Positions 16,474 to 24,997 of a stretch of 54,847 bases of DNA are shown one piece after another. The notes below the pieces were generated by a model. That model saw only the letters and a program-made list of their open reading frames with translations, did not search any database and had not been told where the DNA came from. A program made the translations under genes and the position numbers. Every line of letters begins with the position of its first letter. The stretch's first letter is position 1. The DNA is from Bifidobacterium pongonis (GTDB lineage: Bacteria > Actinomycetota > Actinomycetes > Actinomycetales > Bifidobacteriaceae), in contig NZ_JAHBBE010000016.1 in the NCBI RefSeq assembly GCF_019331805.1, positions 1 to 54,847 on the forward strand, read 5' to 3'.

Positions 16474-17730
16474 TCAGACGATTGGCCGGCCGGCGCACCA
16501 TACGCGTGTCACGCGCCACGTCGACGTGTCGATGAGGTTCAGGTCGGCGGCGAAACCGGGGCGGATGAGCCCCAGAGGCGCTTCGGCGATCGCGTTCTCC
16601 ACATCCAATCCGAGCGCCTTGGCCGGGGTGAGCGTGGCGGCTTCGACCGCGGCGGCCGGACTGATGCCCAAATCGAGCACGGCATGACGTACGGCATCCT
16701 CCAGGGTGAGCGTTGAACCCGCTATCGCACCGTTCGACGCGAGCCGCGCATGACCGTTGGCCACGGTCACCTCCAAACCGCCCAAACGGTATGAGCCGTC
16801 CGGGCACCCGGTGGCGGCCATCGCGTCGGTCACGAAGGCGATGCGATGCGGCGCGAGCCCGAACCCCAGCCTCGCCATGGCATCATGCACATGGAAGCCG
16901 TCGACGATGAGTTCGAGCACGACGCCATCCGATTCGACGGCCGCGGGAATCGGGCCGGGATTGCGATGGTGCAAACTGTTCATCGCGTTGAACATGTGCG
17001 TGAGCATGCCGGCGCCGGCCTCGAATGCGGCGCGTGCGGTGCGGTAATCCGCTTCGCAATGGCCGACAGCGGGCACCGTTCCGGCCGCGGAGAAACGGCG
17101 GATCGCGTCAAGGCCGTGCGGCAGTTCGGGCGCGATGGTGATTTGGCGCAGGCAGCCTCCTGCGGCTTCGAGCATGCCGTCCACCGTTTTGGGGTCCGGG
17201 TCGCGCAGATATGCCGGATCATGCGCGCCCTTACGCGATACGGCCAGGAACGGGCCTTCGAGATGCGCGCCAAGGATGTCCGGACGAACGGCGGTTTTCT
17301 CCCGTACGGTGCGCAGATTCGCATGCATGACGTCGACGGGGTTGGTGATCAGCGACAGCACCTGACGTGTGGTGCCGTGGGTCAGATGCCCGGCGCGGGC
17401 CAGGTCGATCGCGTCCGCGCCGTCGTCGAAGCTGCAGCCCCAAGCCCCGTGGGCGTGGATGTCGATATAGCCGGGCGTCAACGTCGCGCCATGCGCGTCG
17501 AGAACATGTTCGGGCGCCACGCCGTTGCCACGGCAGGCCGCCTCCAATTCCGCATCCGAGCATCCTGTGGCGGCGATCCGCCCCTCGGCGCACACCACCC
17601 AGCAATGATCCGACACGCCGATGGCATCCACCCGGCGTGCGTTGCATATGGCAAAACGTTCCGGCGTGCGCGACAACGCCTGTGCGGCGTTGAAAACACT
17701 GGCCTTGCGCGGGGGTAACGATGATTCCAC
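16474..17730 (-). CDS. nagA: N-acetylglucosamine-6-phosphate deacetylase
   Basis: Cytoplasmic amidohydrolase of about 418 residues that removes acetate from GlcNAc-6-phosphate, feeding amino sugars from host or microbial glycans into fructose-6-phosphate. Seen: metal-binding HxH (His92, His94) in IDIHAHG, LEGPF (metal Glu), AVGHCEADY, HMFNAMNSLHHR and the catalytic Asp in FVTDAMAATG. Start: GTG at 17730 with GGAAGG upstream; an ATG at 17853 would add 41 residues without family likeness. No nagB is adjacent. E. coli NagA is 382 residues, so the N-terminus here is somewhat long. Confidence 0.85.
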   Translation of the reverse strand: MESSLPPRKASVFNAAQALSRTPERFAICNARRVDAIGVSDHCWVVCAEGRIAATGCSDAELEAACRGNGVAPEHVLDAHGATLTPGYIDIHAHGAWGCSFDDGADAIDLARAGHLTHGTTRQVLSLITNPVDVMHANLRTVREKTAVRPDILGAHLEGPFLAVSRKGAHDPAYLRDPDPKTVDGMLEAAGGCLRQITIAPELPHGLDAIRRFSAAGTVPAVGHCEADYRTARAAFEAGAGMLTHMFNAMNSLHHRNPGPIPAAVESDGVVLELIVDGFHVHDAMARLGFGLAPHRIAFVTDAMAATGCPDGSYRLGGLEVTVANGHARLASNGAIAGSTLTLEDAVRHAVLDLGISPAAAVEAATLTPAKALGLDVENAIAEAPLGLIRPGFAADLNLIDTSTWRVTRVWCAGRPIV

Positions 17731-18091
17731 AACAGCCGCCTTCCATCGGATTTTCGGAATTCGTGTTCGATCGGCATCAAATTGTCCGGTTGTAGTACAT
17801 GGTATCCACCGCACGGCGTTTCGATTCGGAACTCCGGAAATTCGGGGATGCATGTATAGGGCATCCCGTTGAACCGAGGATATCGAGGAACCCTATCCAT
17901 CGGGGACGCATGAATAGGGATGAGCGCGAAGGAAAGGAGCGGTCATGGGAAGACGGATACGCGGATTCCCTGCGGAACCGAATATGGCGACGCCCGGCTC
18001 CGATTCCCGAACGCAGCCTGCGCCCCGGCTTTCCCGACGCAAGCCGGGAAGGGACGAAGAACACACAAGGTAAAACCACAAGAAAGGAACC
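17731..18091. other. Intergenic stretch with a small possible ORF
   Basis: Upstream region of divergent nagA and the small acidic gene. It contains a short dyad (GGGATGC 17845-17851 and GCATCCC 17861-17867), another (18024-18031 with 18041-18048), and the possible small ORF 17945-18073. Confidence 0.4.
17945..18073 (+). CDS. Possible small basic ORF (42 residues)
   Basis: ATG at 17945 sits five bases behind GGAAAGGAG, one of the better ribosome binding sites in the window, and runs 42 codons to TAA at 18071-18073, 18 bp before the acidic protein gene. The product would be Arg/Pro-rich and basic. Codon choice (AGA, ATA, AGG, CGA) is unlike the neighbours, which argues against a conserved gene. 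It might be a leader peptide. Low confidence. Confidence 0.25.
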   Translation: MGRRIRGFPAEPNMATPGSDSRTQPAPRLSRRKPGRDEEHTR

Positions 18092-18391
18092 ATGATCATG
18101 GCCGACAACAACAACGAACTCGAATACGCCGTGCGCCGCGACATCGACAAGGCGTACCTGTGGGACGACAACCTCGACGGCGAATATCTGAGCTGGGAGG
18201 ACGGCGAGGACAACGGCACATGGTTGGCCACCGAAGCCGAGGCCCGCGCCTTCGCCATCATGGCCAAGCTGGTCACCGAGGCCGAGGACGGCACCATCAT
18301 CCTGCTCGACGGCTACAGCATCGTCAGCCGCCCGGTCGTGCATGACGACGAGATCGAGCCCGACCCGGACGACGACGATCCGAACTGGTGA
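18092..18391 (+). CDS. Small acidic hypothetical protein
   Basis: A 99-residue, strongly acidic soluble protein with no recognised domain. It has several Asp/Glu clusters (DDNLDGEYLSWEDGED) and ends in a PDPDDDDPNW tail. There is no signal peptide or membrane segment. GAAAGGA lies just ahead of the ATG at 18092; an ATG at 18098 is equally possible. Codon use is normal for the window, so it is probably a real gene. It stands alone between divergent nagA and the uracil permease. Function not recognised. Confidence 0.7.
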   Translation: MIMADNNNELEYAVRRDIDKAYLWDDNLDGEYLSWEDGEDNGTWLATEAEARAFAIMAKLVTEAEDGTIILLDGYSIVSRPVVHDDEIEPDPDDDDPNW

Positions 18392-18402
18392 TGATCCGGA
18401 CC

Positions 18403-18448
18403 GCACCGCTCGGCCGGGTCGGGAATCGATCCGGCCGCCGGTGCGGCC
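18403..18448 (+). terminator. Stem-loop after the small acidic gene
   Basis: CCGCACCG (18403-18410) pairs with CGGTGCGG (18441-18448), with further GGCCGG/CCGGCC pairing inside. There is no T-tract; probably a terminator. Confidence 0.45.
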
Positions 18449-18597
18449 CGCCCATATGGCGCCAGGCAGGCGACCGGCGGTGCGGGAATGGGGGAGCGAC
18501 GGGACGAAACAAGAGGGGGACCATACCCTGATTACAATTGACCCTCAGTGCGCGGACGGCAAGGGCCGCGCCCTGATCCCCGAATGAGAGAAGAAAA

Positions 18598-19887
18598 ATG
18601 AGCAATATGTTCCAATGGGCTCTGCACGGCGACGGCAAGACGCTGAAACCGGGCGAGGTCGTCGAACCCGATGAGCGTCTGACTTGGCCGCGCACCGCCG
18701 AAATCGGCGCCCAGCACGTCATCGCCATGTTCGGCGCCACCTTCCTGGTGCCGATCCTGACCGGTTTCGACCCGTCCACCACCCTGTTCTTCACCGCCAT
18801 GTCCACGGCGCTGTTCCTCCTGATCAACAAGAACGTGCTGCCGAGCTACCTCGGTTCGTCGTTCGGCTTCATCGCCCCGATCACCGCGGTCACCACCGCG
18901 AACAAGGGCATCGCGGTCGCATCCTTCGGCATCATGGTCACCGGCCTGCTGCTGGCGCTCATCGGCATCGTCGTGCACTACGCGGGCGCCAAGTGGATCG
19001 ACATCATCATGCCGCCGGTCGTCAACGGCGCCATCGTGGCGATCATCGGCTTCAACCTCGCCCCGAGCGTGTGGAACAACTTCAAGGCCGCCCCCGACAC
19101 CGCCATCGTCACGCTGGTGGCCGTGCTTCTCGTGGCCGTGCTGTTCAAGGGTCTGCTCGGACGTCTGAACATCCTGATCGGCGTGATCATCGGCTACGCC
19201 TACGCGTGCGTCCGCAACCAGGTCGACTTCTCCGCCATCGGCAAGGCCGCATGGGTCGGCCTGCCCACCTTCCACACCCCGCAGGTCGACTTCTCCATCC
19301 TGCCGATGTTCGTCCCGGTCGTGCTCGTGCTCGTCGCCGAGAACGTCGGCCACGTCAAGTCCGTCTCCCAGATGACCGGCCGCGACTATGACGACCAGAT
19401 CGGCACCGCCCTGTTCGCCGACGGTCTCGGCACCACCATCGCCGGCTTCGGCGGCGGCTCCGGCACCACCACCTACGGCGAGAACATCGGCGTGATGGCC
19501 GCCACCAAGGTGTACTCCACCGCGGCCTACTGGTGCGCCGCGGGCTTCGCCCTGATCCTGTCGCTGTGCCCGAAGTTCGGCGCGATCATCAACACCATCC
19601 CCGCCGGCGTGCTCGGCGGCGTGACCACCCTGCTGTACGGCATGATCGGCATGATCGGTATCCGCATCTGGGTGGAGAACAAGGTCAACTTCGACAAGCC
19701 GATCAACATCATGGTCGCAGCCATCACCATGATCATCGCCATCGGCCAGTTCGCGTTCACCGTCAACGGCATCTCCTTCAACGGCATCGCCATCGGCACG
19801 ATCGTGGTGCTCGTCGCCTACCACGGTCTGAAGGCGATCGGCAAGTTCACCGGCACGATCGACAAGAACGATCCCGACGTGCTGTGA
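18598..19887 (+). CDS. uraA: Uracil permease (NCS2 family)
   Basis: A 429-residue nucleobase:cation symporter-2 family protein with about 14 hydrophobic segments, expected to import uracil with protons. Signatures: QHVIAMFGATFLVP near residue 39, LVAENVGHVKSVSQMTGRD, and the NCS2 signature GSGTTTYGENIGVMAATKVYS (split around residue 290-310), with the Glu and Asn typical of uracil rather than xanthine carriers. Start: ATG at 18598 after AGAGAAGAAAA. It is followed directly by a strong terminator and appears monocistronic. A TACAAT box lies at 18533-18538. Confidence 0.9.
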   Translation: MSNMFQWALHGDGKTLKPGEVVEPDERLTWPRTAEIGAQHVIAMFGATFLVPILTGFDPSTTLFFTAMSTALFLLINKNVLPSYLGSSFGFIAPITAVTTANKGIAVASFGIMVTGLLLALIGIVVHYAGAKWIDIIMPPVVNGAIVAIIGFNLAPSVWNNFKAAPDTAIVTLVAVLLVAVLFKGLLGRLNILIGVIIGYAYACVRNQVDFSAIGKAAWVGLPTFHTPQVDFSILPMFVPVVLVLVAENVGHVKSVSQMTGRDYDDQIGTALFADGLGTTIAGFGGGSGTTTYGENIGVMAATKVYSTAAYWCAAGFALILSLCPKFGAIINTIPAGVLGGVTTLLYGMIGMIGIRIWVENKVNFDKPINIMVAAITMIIAIGQFAFTVNGISFNGIAIGTIVVLVAYHGLKAIGKFTGTIDKNDPDVL

Positions 19888-19911
19888 TGCGCCCGGCTAG
19901 ATAAACCATAG

Positions 19912-19956
19912 AAGCCCCTTCCCGAACGGTTCGGTTCACCGTTCGGGAAGGGGCTT
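19912..19956. terminator. 19-bp terminator between uraA and an SDR gene
   Basis: Arms 19912-19930 and 19938-19956 are perfectly complementary around a 7-nt loop. The plus-strand 3' side ends in TTTT. It serves uraA and probably the convergent SDR gene. Confidence 0.9.
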
Positions 19957-19997
19957 TTCGTATATGGTATGCCGCGTGATGGCCGTATGGCCGTGGG

Positions 19998-20708
19998 TCA
20001 GCGGTAGTTGCGTTCGATGATGATGTCGGAGACGGTGAGGTTCGCCTCGTTGACGAGGTTGAACAGGATCACCGTGGCGAGTTCGGCCGGATCCATGAAC
20101 GAATGCTGCTTGTCCAACGACACGTAGTCGTGGCTGTCACGGTAGAAGTCGGTGTCGATGCCGCCGGGGTAGACGCCCACGATCTTCACGCTGGACCCCT
20201 TGTAGGCGGCCTTCAGGCTCTGCGTGTAGCCCTTCTCGCCCCACTTGGTCGCGCAGTACACCGATTCGCCGGCGTTGCCGCGCGTCGCGGCGGTGCTCAT
20301 CACGTTGGCGATCTTCAGGTCGCGCTCGCCGCAGGCCTTCAATGTGGCCACGCTCCACAGGATCATGCCCTTCAACCCCTTCAGGCACTTGTCCACGTCG
20401 GCGGCGACGTAGGCGGTCGGCTTCTTGAACGACGGTTGGCCGGCGTTGTTGATGAGCAGGTCGATATGCCCGATGCCTGCGATCCGGCCGATGGCGTCGT
20501 TCACGAACGCTTCGTCGGAAACATCACCGACGAACGCGTGGTAGCGTTCGGCTCCGAAACGTTCGACGAGTTCGGCCTGACGCTCGGCATCGAAGTCGAT
20601 GCCCGCCACGATCCAGCCGCGTTCGATGAGCTGGCGTGCCAGCTCGTAGCCCAGGCCACGGGCGCTTCCCGTGACGATCGCGATGCTTGTTCCCTCTGCC
20701 GTCGTCAT
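19998..20708 (-). CDS. SDR-family oxidoreductase
   Basis: A 236-residue short-chain dehydrogenase/reductase. The Rossmann motif is TGSARGLG (variant of TGxxxGxG) near residue 13, NNAG is near 90, and the catalytic Tyr and Lys are in SVYCATKWGEKG (YxxxK). A C-terminal VYPGGIDT loop follows. The cofactor is NAD(P)H; the substrate is unknown. Start: ATG at 20708 with GAAGGAG upstream. It lies 127 bp downstream of the FetB-like permease on the same strand; a functional tie is not evident. Confidence 0.87.
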   Translation of the reverse strand: MTTAEGTSIAIVTGSARGLGYELARQLIERGWIVAGIDFDAERQAELVERFGAERYHAFVGDVSDEAFVNDAIGRIAGIGHIDLLINNAGQPSFKKPTAYVAADVDKCLKGLKGMILWSVATLKACGERDLKIANVMSTAATRGNAGESVYCATKWGEKGYTQSLKAAYKGSSVKIVGVYPGGIDTDFYRDSHDYVSLDKQHSFMDPAELATVILFNLVNEANLTVSDIIIERNYR

Positions 20709-20835
20709 ATCGGCTCCTTCGCTTTCTTGGCGGCATACGGCCGCTTCAAACGTTTGACGTACGGCTCCATCGTACTCCCGGCGGCCAACGGCGTGAACCA
20801 TGCGGGCGGGGAGGAACGCCGGGCGGCCGCCAACG

Positions 20836-21624
20836 TCAGCCGACCGTCGGCCGGTACTGGTCCAGTTCGGTGAAGCACTTGCGGTATACGAGCGTCATGA
20901 TGAGACCGTCGGCCAATAGGGTGAGCGCCGCGATGGAGGCGAGGACCATGAACTGGTATTTCGCCGCGTCGATCGGATCGCCGCCGGCGATGATCTGACC
21001 GGCCATCATGCCCGGCACGGTGACGATGCCCGCCGACGCCAACGACGCGGTGGTGGGCATCAGACCCAGACGGATCGACGAGACGATGCTCGGACGCGCC
21101 GCCTCCCACGCCGTCGCGCCCAAGGCCAGCAGCGTATCGACCTCGTCGCGCCGTTCGCGCATGCTTTCGAAGAACCTGCTCAAACCGACCGCCAGCGTGG
21201 AGACGGTGTTGCCCAACAGCATGCCGGTCAACGGCACCACCAGTTGCGGCGCGAACCAAGGGCGCGGGCGGATGACCAGTTCGACGACCACCGACATCAT
21301 GAGGAGCATGGTGATCACCAGGCTCAACAGCACCGGCCCCACCAAACCCTTGGGCACGCCCTTGGCGCGCGACAGCGTGATCTGCACGGCAGCGACCAGC
21401 ATGAACGCGATGAGCAGCATCACGAACCACGGGTTGCCCGAACGGATGACGAAGGACATGATGAAGCCCATCGCACACAATTGCAGCAGCGCACGGCACG
21501 CCGACCACAGCAGCGTGCCGCCGATGCCCATGCGCATCAGGGCGGAGATGCCGGCGGCGATGGCCACCATGACGAGCGCGACCAGCAGGCCGGTGATATC
21601 GATCGAATAATAGTTGCCGCTCAT
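20836..21624 (-). CDS. fetB: FetB-like ABC transporter permease (UPF0014)
   Basis: A 262-residue membrane protein of the FetB/YbbM family (iron export permease) with about seven hydrophobic segments. Family features: SACRALLQLCAMGFIM, VQITLSRAKG, a central ERRDEVDTLLALGAT and GIVTVPGMMAGQIIAG. In E. coli FetAB exports iron and protects against oxidative stress; a similar role is inferred. The start overlaps the end of the ATPase gene by four bases (21621-21624), a usual sign of co-translation. Confidence 0.85.
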   Translation of the reverse strand: MSGNYYSIDITGLLVALVMVAIAAGISALMRMGIGGTLLWSACRALLQLCAMGFIMSFVIRSGNPWFVMLLIAFMLVAAVQITLSRAKGVPKGLVGPVLLSLVITMLLMMSVVVELVIRPRPWFAPQLVVPLTGMLLGNTVSTLAVGLSRFFESMRERRDEVDTLLALGATAWEAARPSIVSSIRLGLMPTTASLASAGIVTVPGMMAGQIIAGGDPIDAAKYQFMVLASIAALTLLADGLIMTLVYRKCFTELDQYRPTVG

Positions 21625-22379
21625 GCGAGTCCCTCCTGACGTTCCGCAAGTGTTTCGGTGAGCGTGCCGCCATCCAGGGTCGCGATCCGCGAGGCGCGCC
21701 CGTCCGGCGGCCGATGCCTGATGCGCACGATCGCCATGCCGTGCGATGCCGCCTCGGCCATGATGGAAGCCACCTTGTCCGCGTTGCCGTCATCCAAACC
21801 GGCATCCACCTCGTCGGCCAGCATCACCTTCGGTTCGGTGAGCAGCGTGCGTGCGAGACTCACACGCGCCGCCTGACCGCCGGACAGGTCGTGCGGCGCA
21901 CGATCCAATTCGATGTCCTCGCAGCCGATGCCGTCGAGCATTTCCCTGATGCGCCCATCCGGCAGCAGCGCCTTAGCGCGCATGTCGGGGGATTGACGCG
22001 AACACGCCCGACGCAGCCACGGCAATACGCCGCCCTCCGCACCGGCACGGATGCGCAGCGTCCACGGCAGGCGGATCGCCTCGGCCACCGTGGCACCGGT
22101 AAGCACCGGCTTCTGCGGCAGGTACGCCACCAGACCGCGCCACTGCTGCGGCGTGAACTCGCCGGACGCGCGGCCGTCAAGCTCCAACGAACCGGACGCA
22201 TACGGGTTCAACTGGGCGAACGCGGTCAGCAGACTGCTCTTGCCTGAGCCGGACGGGCCGACCAGATCGACGATCTCACCGGCTCCGATGGAGAACGACA
22301 ATCCGGCGAAAATCGTTCTGGAGGAATCGGAATCAGGAACCTCGCAACGCATGTCCGAGGCGCGGAATACATATCGCAT
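21621..22379 (-). CDS. fetA: FetA-like ABC transporter ATP-binding protein
   Basis: A 252-residue ABC ATPase. Walker A GPSGSGKSS is near residue 39, the Q-loop in AYLPQKPVLTG, the signature LSGGQAAR, and Walker B VMLADEVDAGLD, where the catalytic Glu is followed by Val rather than Pro. It pairs with the overlapping UPF0014 permease, so together they form a probable iron or metal exporter. I prefer the ATG at 22379; an ATG at 22391 four codons upstream is also possible, and neither has a strong binding site. It diverges from the peptidase E gene. Confidence 0.85.
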   Translation of the reverse strand: MRYVFRASDMRCEVPDSDSSRTIFAGLSFSIGAGEIVDLVGPSGSGKSSLLTAFAQLNPYASGSLELDGRASGEFTPQQWRGLVAYLPQKPVLTGATVAEAIRLPWTLRIRAGAEGGVLPWLRRACSRQSPDMRAKALLPDGRIREMLDGIGCEDIELDRAPHDLSGGQAARVSLARTLLTEPKVMLADEVDAGLDDGNADKVASIMAEAASHGMAIVRIRHRPPDGRASRIATLDGGTLTETLAERQEGLA

Positions 22380-22509
22380 GGCATCCACCATACCCGTTAA
22401 GCGAACATACAGGATTCCATCAGGGAAGGCCGTTACCGTGAAAGCGCCCGAAAGGCCGGAAACGCAACGGACGGCCCGCAACACGGCGGCACGACGGAGG
22501 GAGGAACAC

Positions 22510-23127
22510 ATGGGAAAGCTGATGCTGGCATCGACGTTCGCGCCCGTCAGCCACATGCTGGGACGTTTGGAACCCGACCTCAAAGGCAGAACGGTCGCCT
22601 TCATCCCCACTGCAAGCATGAAGGACTCCACCGGCTTCTTCAACCGCATGGCCAAATGGAAGCTACGCGCCCTCGGCCTCAACGTGCAGGAGATCGACGT
22701 GGCCGTCGCCTCTTACCACGACATCAAAACCACCATCGCCTCCAGCAGCATGATCTACGTAACCGGCGGCAACACTTTCTATCTTCTCCAATCTCTGCGC
22801 TACTCATCGGCCGACGAACTCATCGCACAAGCCGTGCAGGAAGGCAAAACCTACATCGGCGAATCAGCCGGAGCCGTGGTGGCCGGGCCCAACATCGAAT
22901 ACATCAAACGCATGGACAGCGAAGACCCCGCCCCCTACCTCGACAGCAACTACGCGGGCCTGGGGCTCGTGGACTTCAGCATCGTGCCCCACATCGGCGG
23001 CCCCACCCTCGGCGAATCCGCCGCCGACATCATGCGCCACGACGACGGGACACGCACGCTGGTGCCCATACGCGACGACCAGGCGGTGCTCGTCAACGGG
23101 CCGCGCGTCGAAATCGTCGATCGTTGA
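22510..23127 (+). CDS. pepE: Peptidase E (S51 family)
   Basis: A 205-residue serine peptidase of family S51, which removes N-terminal Asp from dipeptides. Seen: nucleophile Ser119 in IGESAGAVV, a conserved YVTGGNTFYLL near residue 85, and His161 in VPHIGGPT as the likely catalytic base. Size and motif spacing match peptidase E. Start: ATG at 22510 with GGAGGGAGG upstream. It lies between divergent fetA and gnd, apparently monocistronic. Confidence 0.85.
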   Translation: MGKLMLASTFAPVSHMLGRLEPDLKGRTVAFIPTASMKDSTGFFNRMAKWKLRALGLNVQEIDVAVASYHDIKTTIASSSMIYVTGGNTFYLLQSLRYSSADELIAQAVQEGKTYIGESAGAVVAGPNIEYIKRMDSEDPAPYLDSNYAGLGLVDFSIVPHIGGPTLGESAADIMRHDDGTRTLVPIRDDQAVLVNGPRVEIVDR

Positions 23128-23263
23128 CGAGCCGAAGGCCGATCGCCCGTCCACACTTTCGGCAAACGCATGTCCGCCTACGCCGCCACGGCCGCATGAT
23201 TGGGGAAGCGGGGTTATAGACTGTAGGACGTTTGATCAAGCCCCACTCGATGGAAGGTAACGC

Positions 23264-24712
23264 ATGTCAGCTGAAGCAAACGTCGGCGTCGTCGGCCTGG
23301 CCGCAATGGGCGGCAGCCTCGCACGCAACCTCGCACACCATGGCAACAAGGTCGCCGTGTTCAACCGCACCTACGCCCGCACCGAAAAGCTCATGAACGA
23401 GCACGGCACCGAAGGCGAATTCTTCCCCGCCAAGACGCTCGAGGAGTTCGTCGACAGCCTCACCAAGCCCCGCACCGCCATCATCATGGTCAAGGCGGGC
23501 AAGCCCACCGACGCCATGATCGATGCGCTCGCCGACCTCATGGAGCCGGGCGACATCATCGTCGACGCGGGCAACGCCTACTTCCCGGACACCATCCGCC
23601 GCGAGAAGGAGATCAGCGCGCGCGGCCTGCACTTCGTGGGCTGCGGCGTGTCCGGCGGTGAGGAGGGCGCGTTGCTCGGACCCTCCATGATGCCCGGCGG
23701 CAGCGATGAATCCTGGAAGACCCTCAAGCCGATCTTCGAATCCATCGCGGCCAAGGCGGAAGGCGAACCGTGCGTGACCCACATCGGTCTCAACGGCGCC
23801 GGCCACTTCGTCAAGATGGTGCACAACGGCATCGAATACTCCGACATGCAGCTCATCGCCGAAAGCTACGACCTCATGCGCCGCGGCCTGGGCATGACCC
23901 CGTCCGAGATCGGCGACGTGTTCGAGGAGTGGAACAAGACCGAACTCGACTCCTACCTGATCGAAATCACCGCCGAAGTGCTGCACCAGGTCGATGCGAA
24001 GACCGGCAAGCCGCTGGTCGACGTGATCGTGGACCACGCGGGCATGAAGGGCACCGGCACCTGGACCGTGCAGACCGCGCTGTCCCTGGCCGTACCCGTC
24101 ACCGGCATCGCCGAAGCCGTGTTCGCCCGCGGCCTGTCCTCCGAAGCGGATCTGCGCGAGGAAGCTGCCAAGCAGGGCTTCGCCGGTCCGGAAGGCGGCC
24201 TCGACCTGAACGACGAGGAGAAGAAGGCCTTCATCGAAGACATCCGCCAGGCGCTCTATGCCTCCAAGATCGTCGCCTACGCCCAAGGCTTCAACGAGAT
24301 CACCACCGCCGCCGAGGAATACGGCTGGGACATCGACCTGGCCGCGGTGGCACGCATCTGGCGCGGTGGCTGCATCATCCGCGCGAAGTTCCTCAACCGC
24401 ATCTCCGAGGCGTTCGAATCCGGCGAAGCCAACGTGTCGCTGCTGTTCGCCCCGTACTTCAAGAACGCCATCGAAACCGCCGAATCCTCCTGGCGCAACG
24501 TGGTGGCCACCGCCGCCCGCAACGGCCTGCCGACCCCGGCGTTCGCATCGTCCCTGTCCTACTTCGACGGCCTGCGTTCCCCGCGCCTGCCCGCCGCACT
24601 CATCCAGGGCCAGCGCGACTACTTCGGCGCCCACACCTACCAGCGTGTGGACCAGCCGGGCGCGTTCCACACCCTGTGGGCCGAACCGGGCCGCGAGGAG
24701 ATCGAAGCCTGA
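23264..24712 (+). CDS. gnd: 6-phosphogluconate dehydrogenase (decarboxylating)
   Basis: A 482-residue enzyme converting 6-phosphogluconate to ribulose-5-phosphate, CO2 and NADPH. It starts with a Rossmann motif, VGVVGLAAMG, followed by FNRT, an NADP-type loop. Then come VDAGNAYFPDT, GCGVSGGEEGALLGPSMMPGG (split around residue 130) and KMVHNGIEYSDMQ with the catalytic Lys. Length is standard. Start: ATG at 23264 with GGAAGG upstream. zwf, opcA and pgl lie about 6 kb downstream, completing the oxidative branch. A GCAA-loop terminator follows. Confidence 0.95.
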   Translation: MSAEANVGVVGLAAMGGSLARNLAHHGNKVAVFNRTYARTEKLMNEHGTEGEFFPAKTLEEFVDSLTKPRTAIIMVKAGKPTDAMIDALADLMEPGDIIVDAGNAYFPDTIRREKEISARGLHFVGCGVSGGEEGALLGPSMMPGGSDESWKTLKPIFESIAAKAEGEPCVTHIGLNGAGHFVKMVHNGIEYSDMQLIAESYDLMRRGLGMTPSEIGDVFEEWNKTELDSYLIEITAEVLHQVDAKTGKPLVDVIVDHAGMKGTGTWTVQTALSLAVPVTGIAEAVFARGLSSEADLREEAAKQGFAGPEGGLDLNDEEKKAFIEDIRQALYASKIVAYAQGFNEITTAAEEYGWDIDLAAVARIWRGGCIIRAKFLNRISEAFESGEANVSLLFAPYFKNAIETAESSWRNVVATAARNGLPTPAFASSLSYFDGLRSPRLPAALIQGQRDYFGAHTYQRVDQPGAFHTLWAEPGREEIEA

Positions 24713-24761
24713 TTCCGGGCCCGAAACCAGCCTGATTCGATCATCGAACCGGTGAAAGCGA

Positions 24762-24791
24762 GGAGCCGCATGTCGCAAGACATGCGGCTCC
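24762..24791 (+). terminator. 13-bp stem with GCAA tetraloop after gnd
   Basis: Arms 24762-24774 and 24779-24791 pair perfectly around GCAA. It lies 50 bp after the gnd stop. No T-tract follows. Confidence 0.65.
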
Positions 24792-24997
24792 CGCCGTCTG
24801 CACCCATACCATTCCGCAACCCTGCCGTCCCGAACCGCCAACATTCCGAACCGTCGCTCCATGCCGACCACCGGCATGGCATACGCCAAAACTCTGCCAT
24901 TCCATGCGCAAACGTGATTTGCTCTTCGCCGCACCGGTATTAGAGTGCAACGATGGAGAACCATGAGAGACACGAGAAGGAACGAAGAGGGAAACGA

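Noticed and set aside
17799..18095. A 98-codon plus-strand frame upstream of the small acidic gene
   Set aside because: No ribosome binding site or family likeness; it overlaps the divergent promoter region of nagA.
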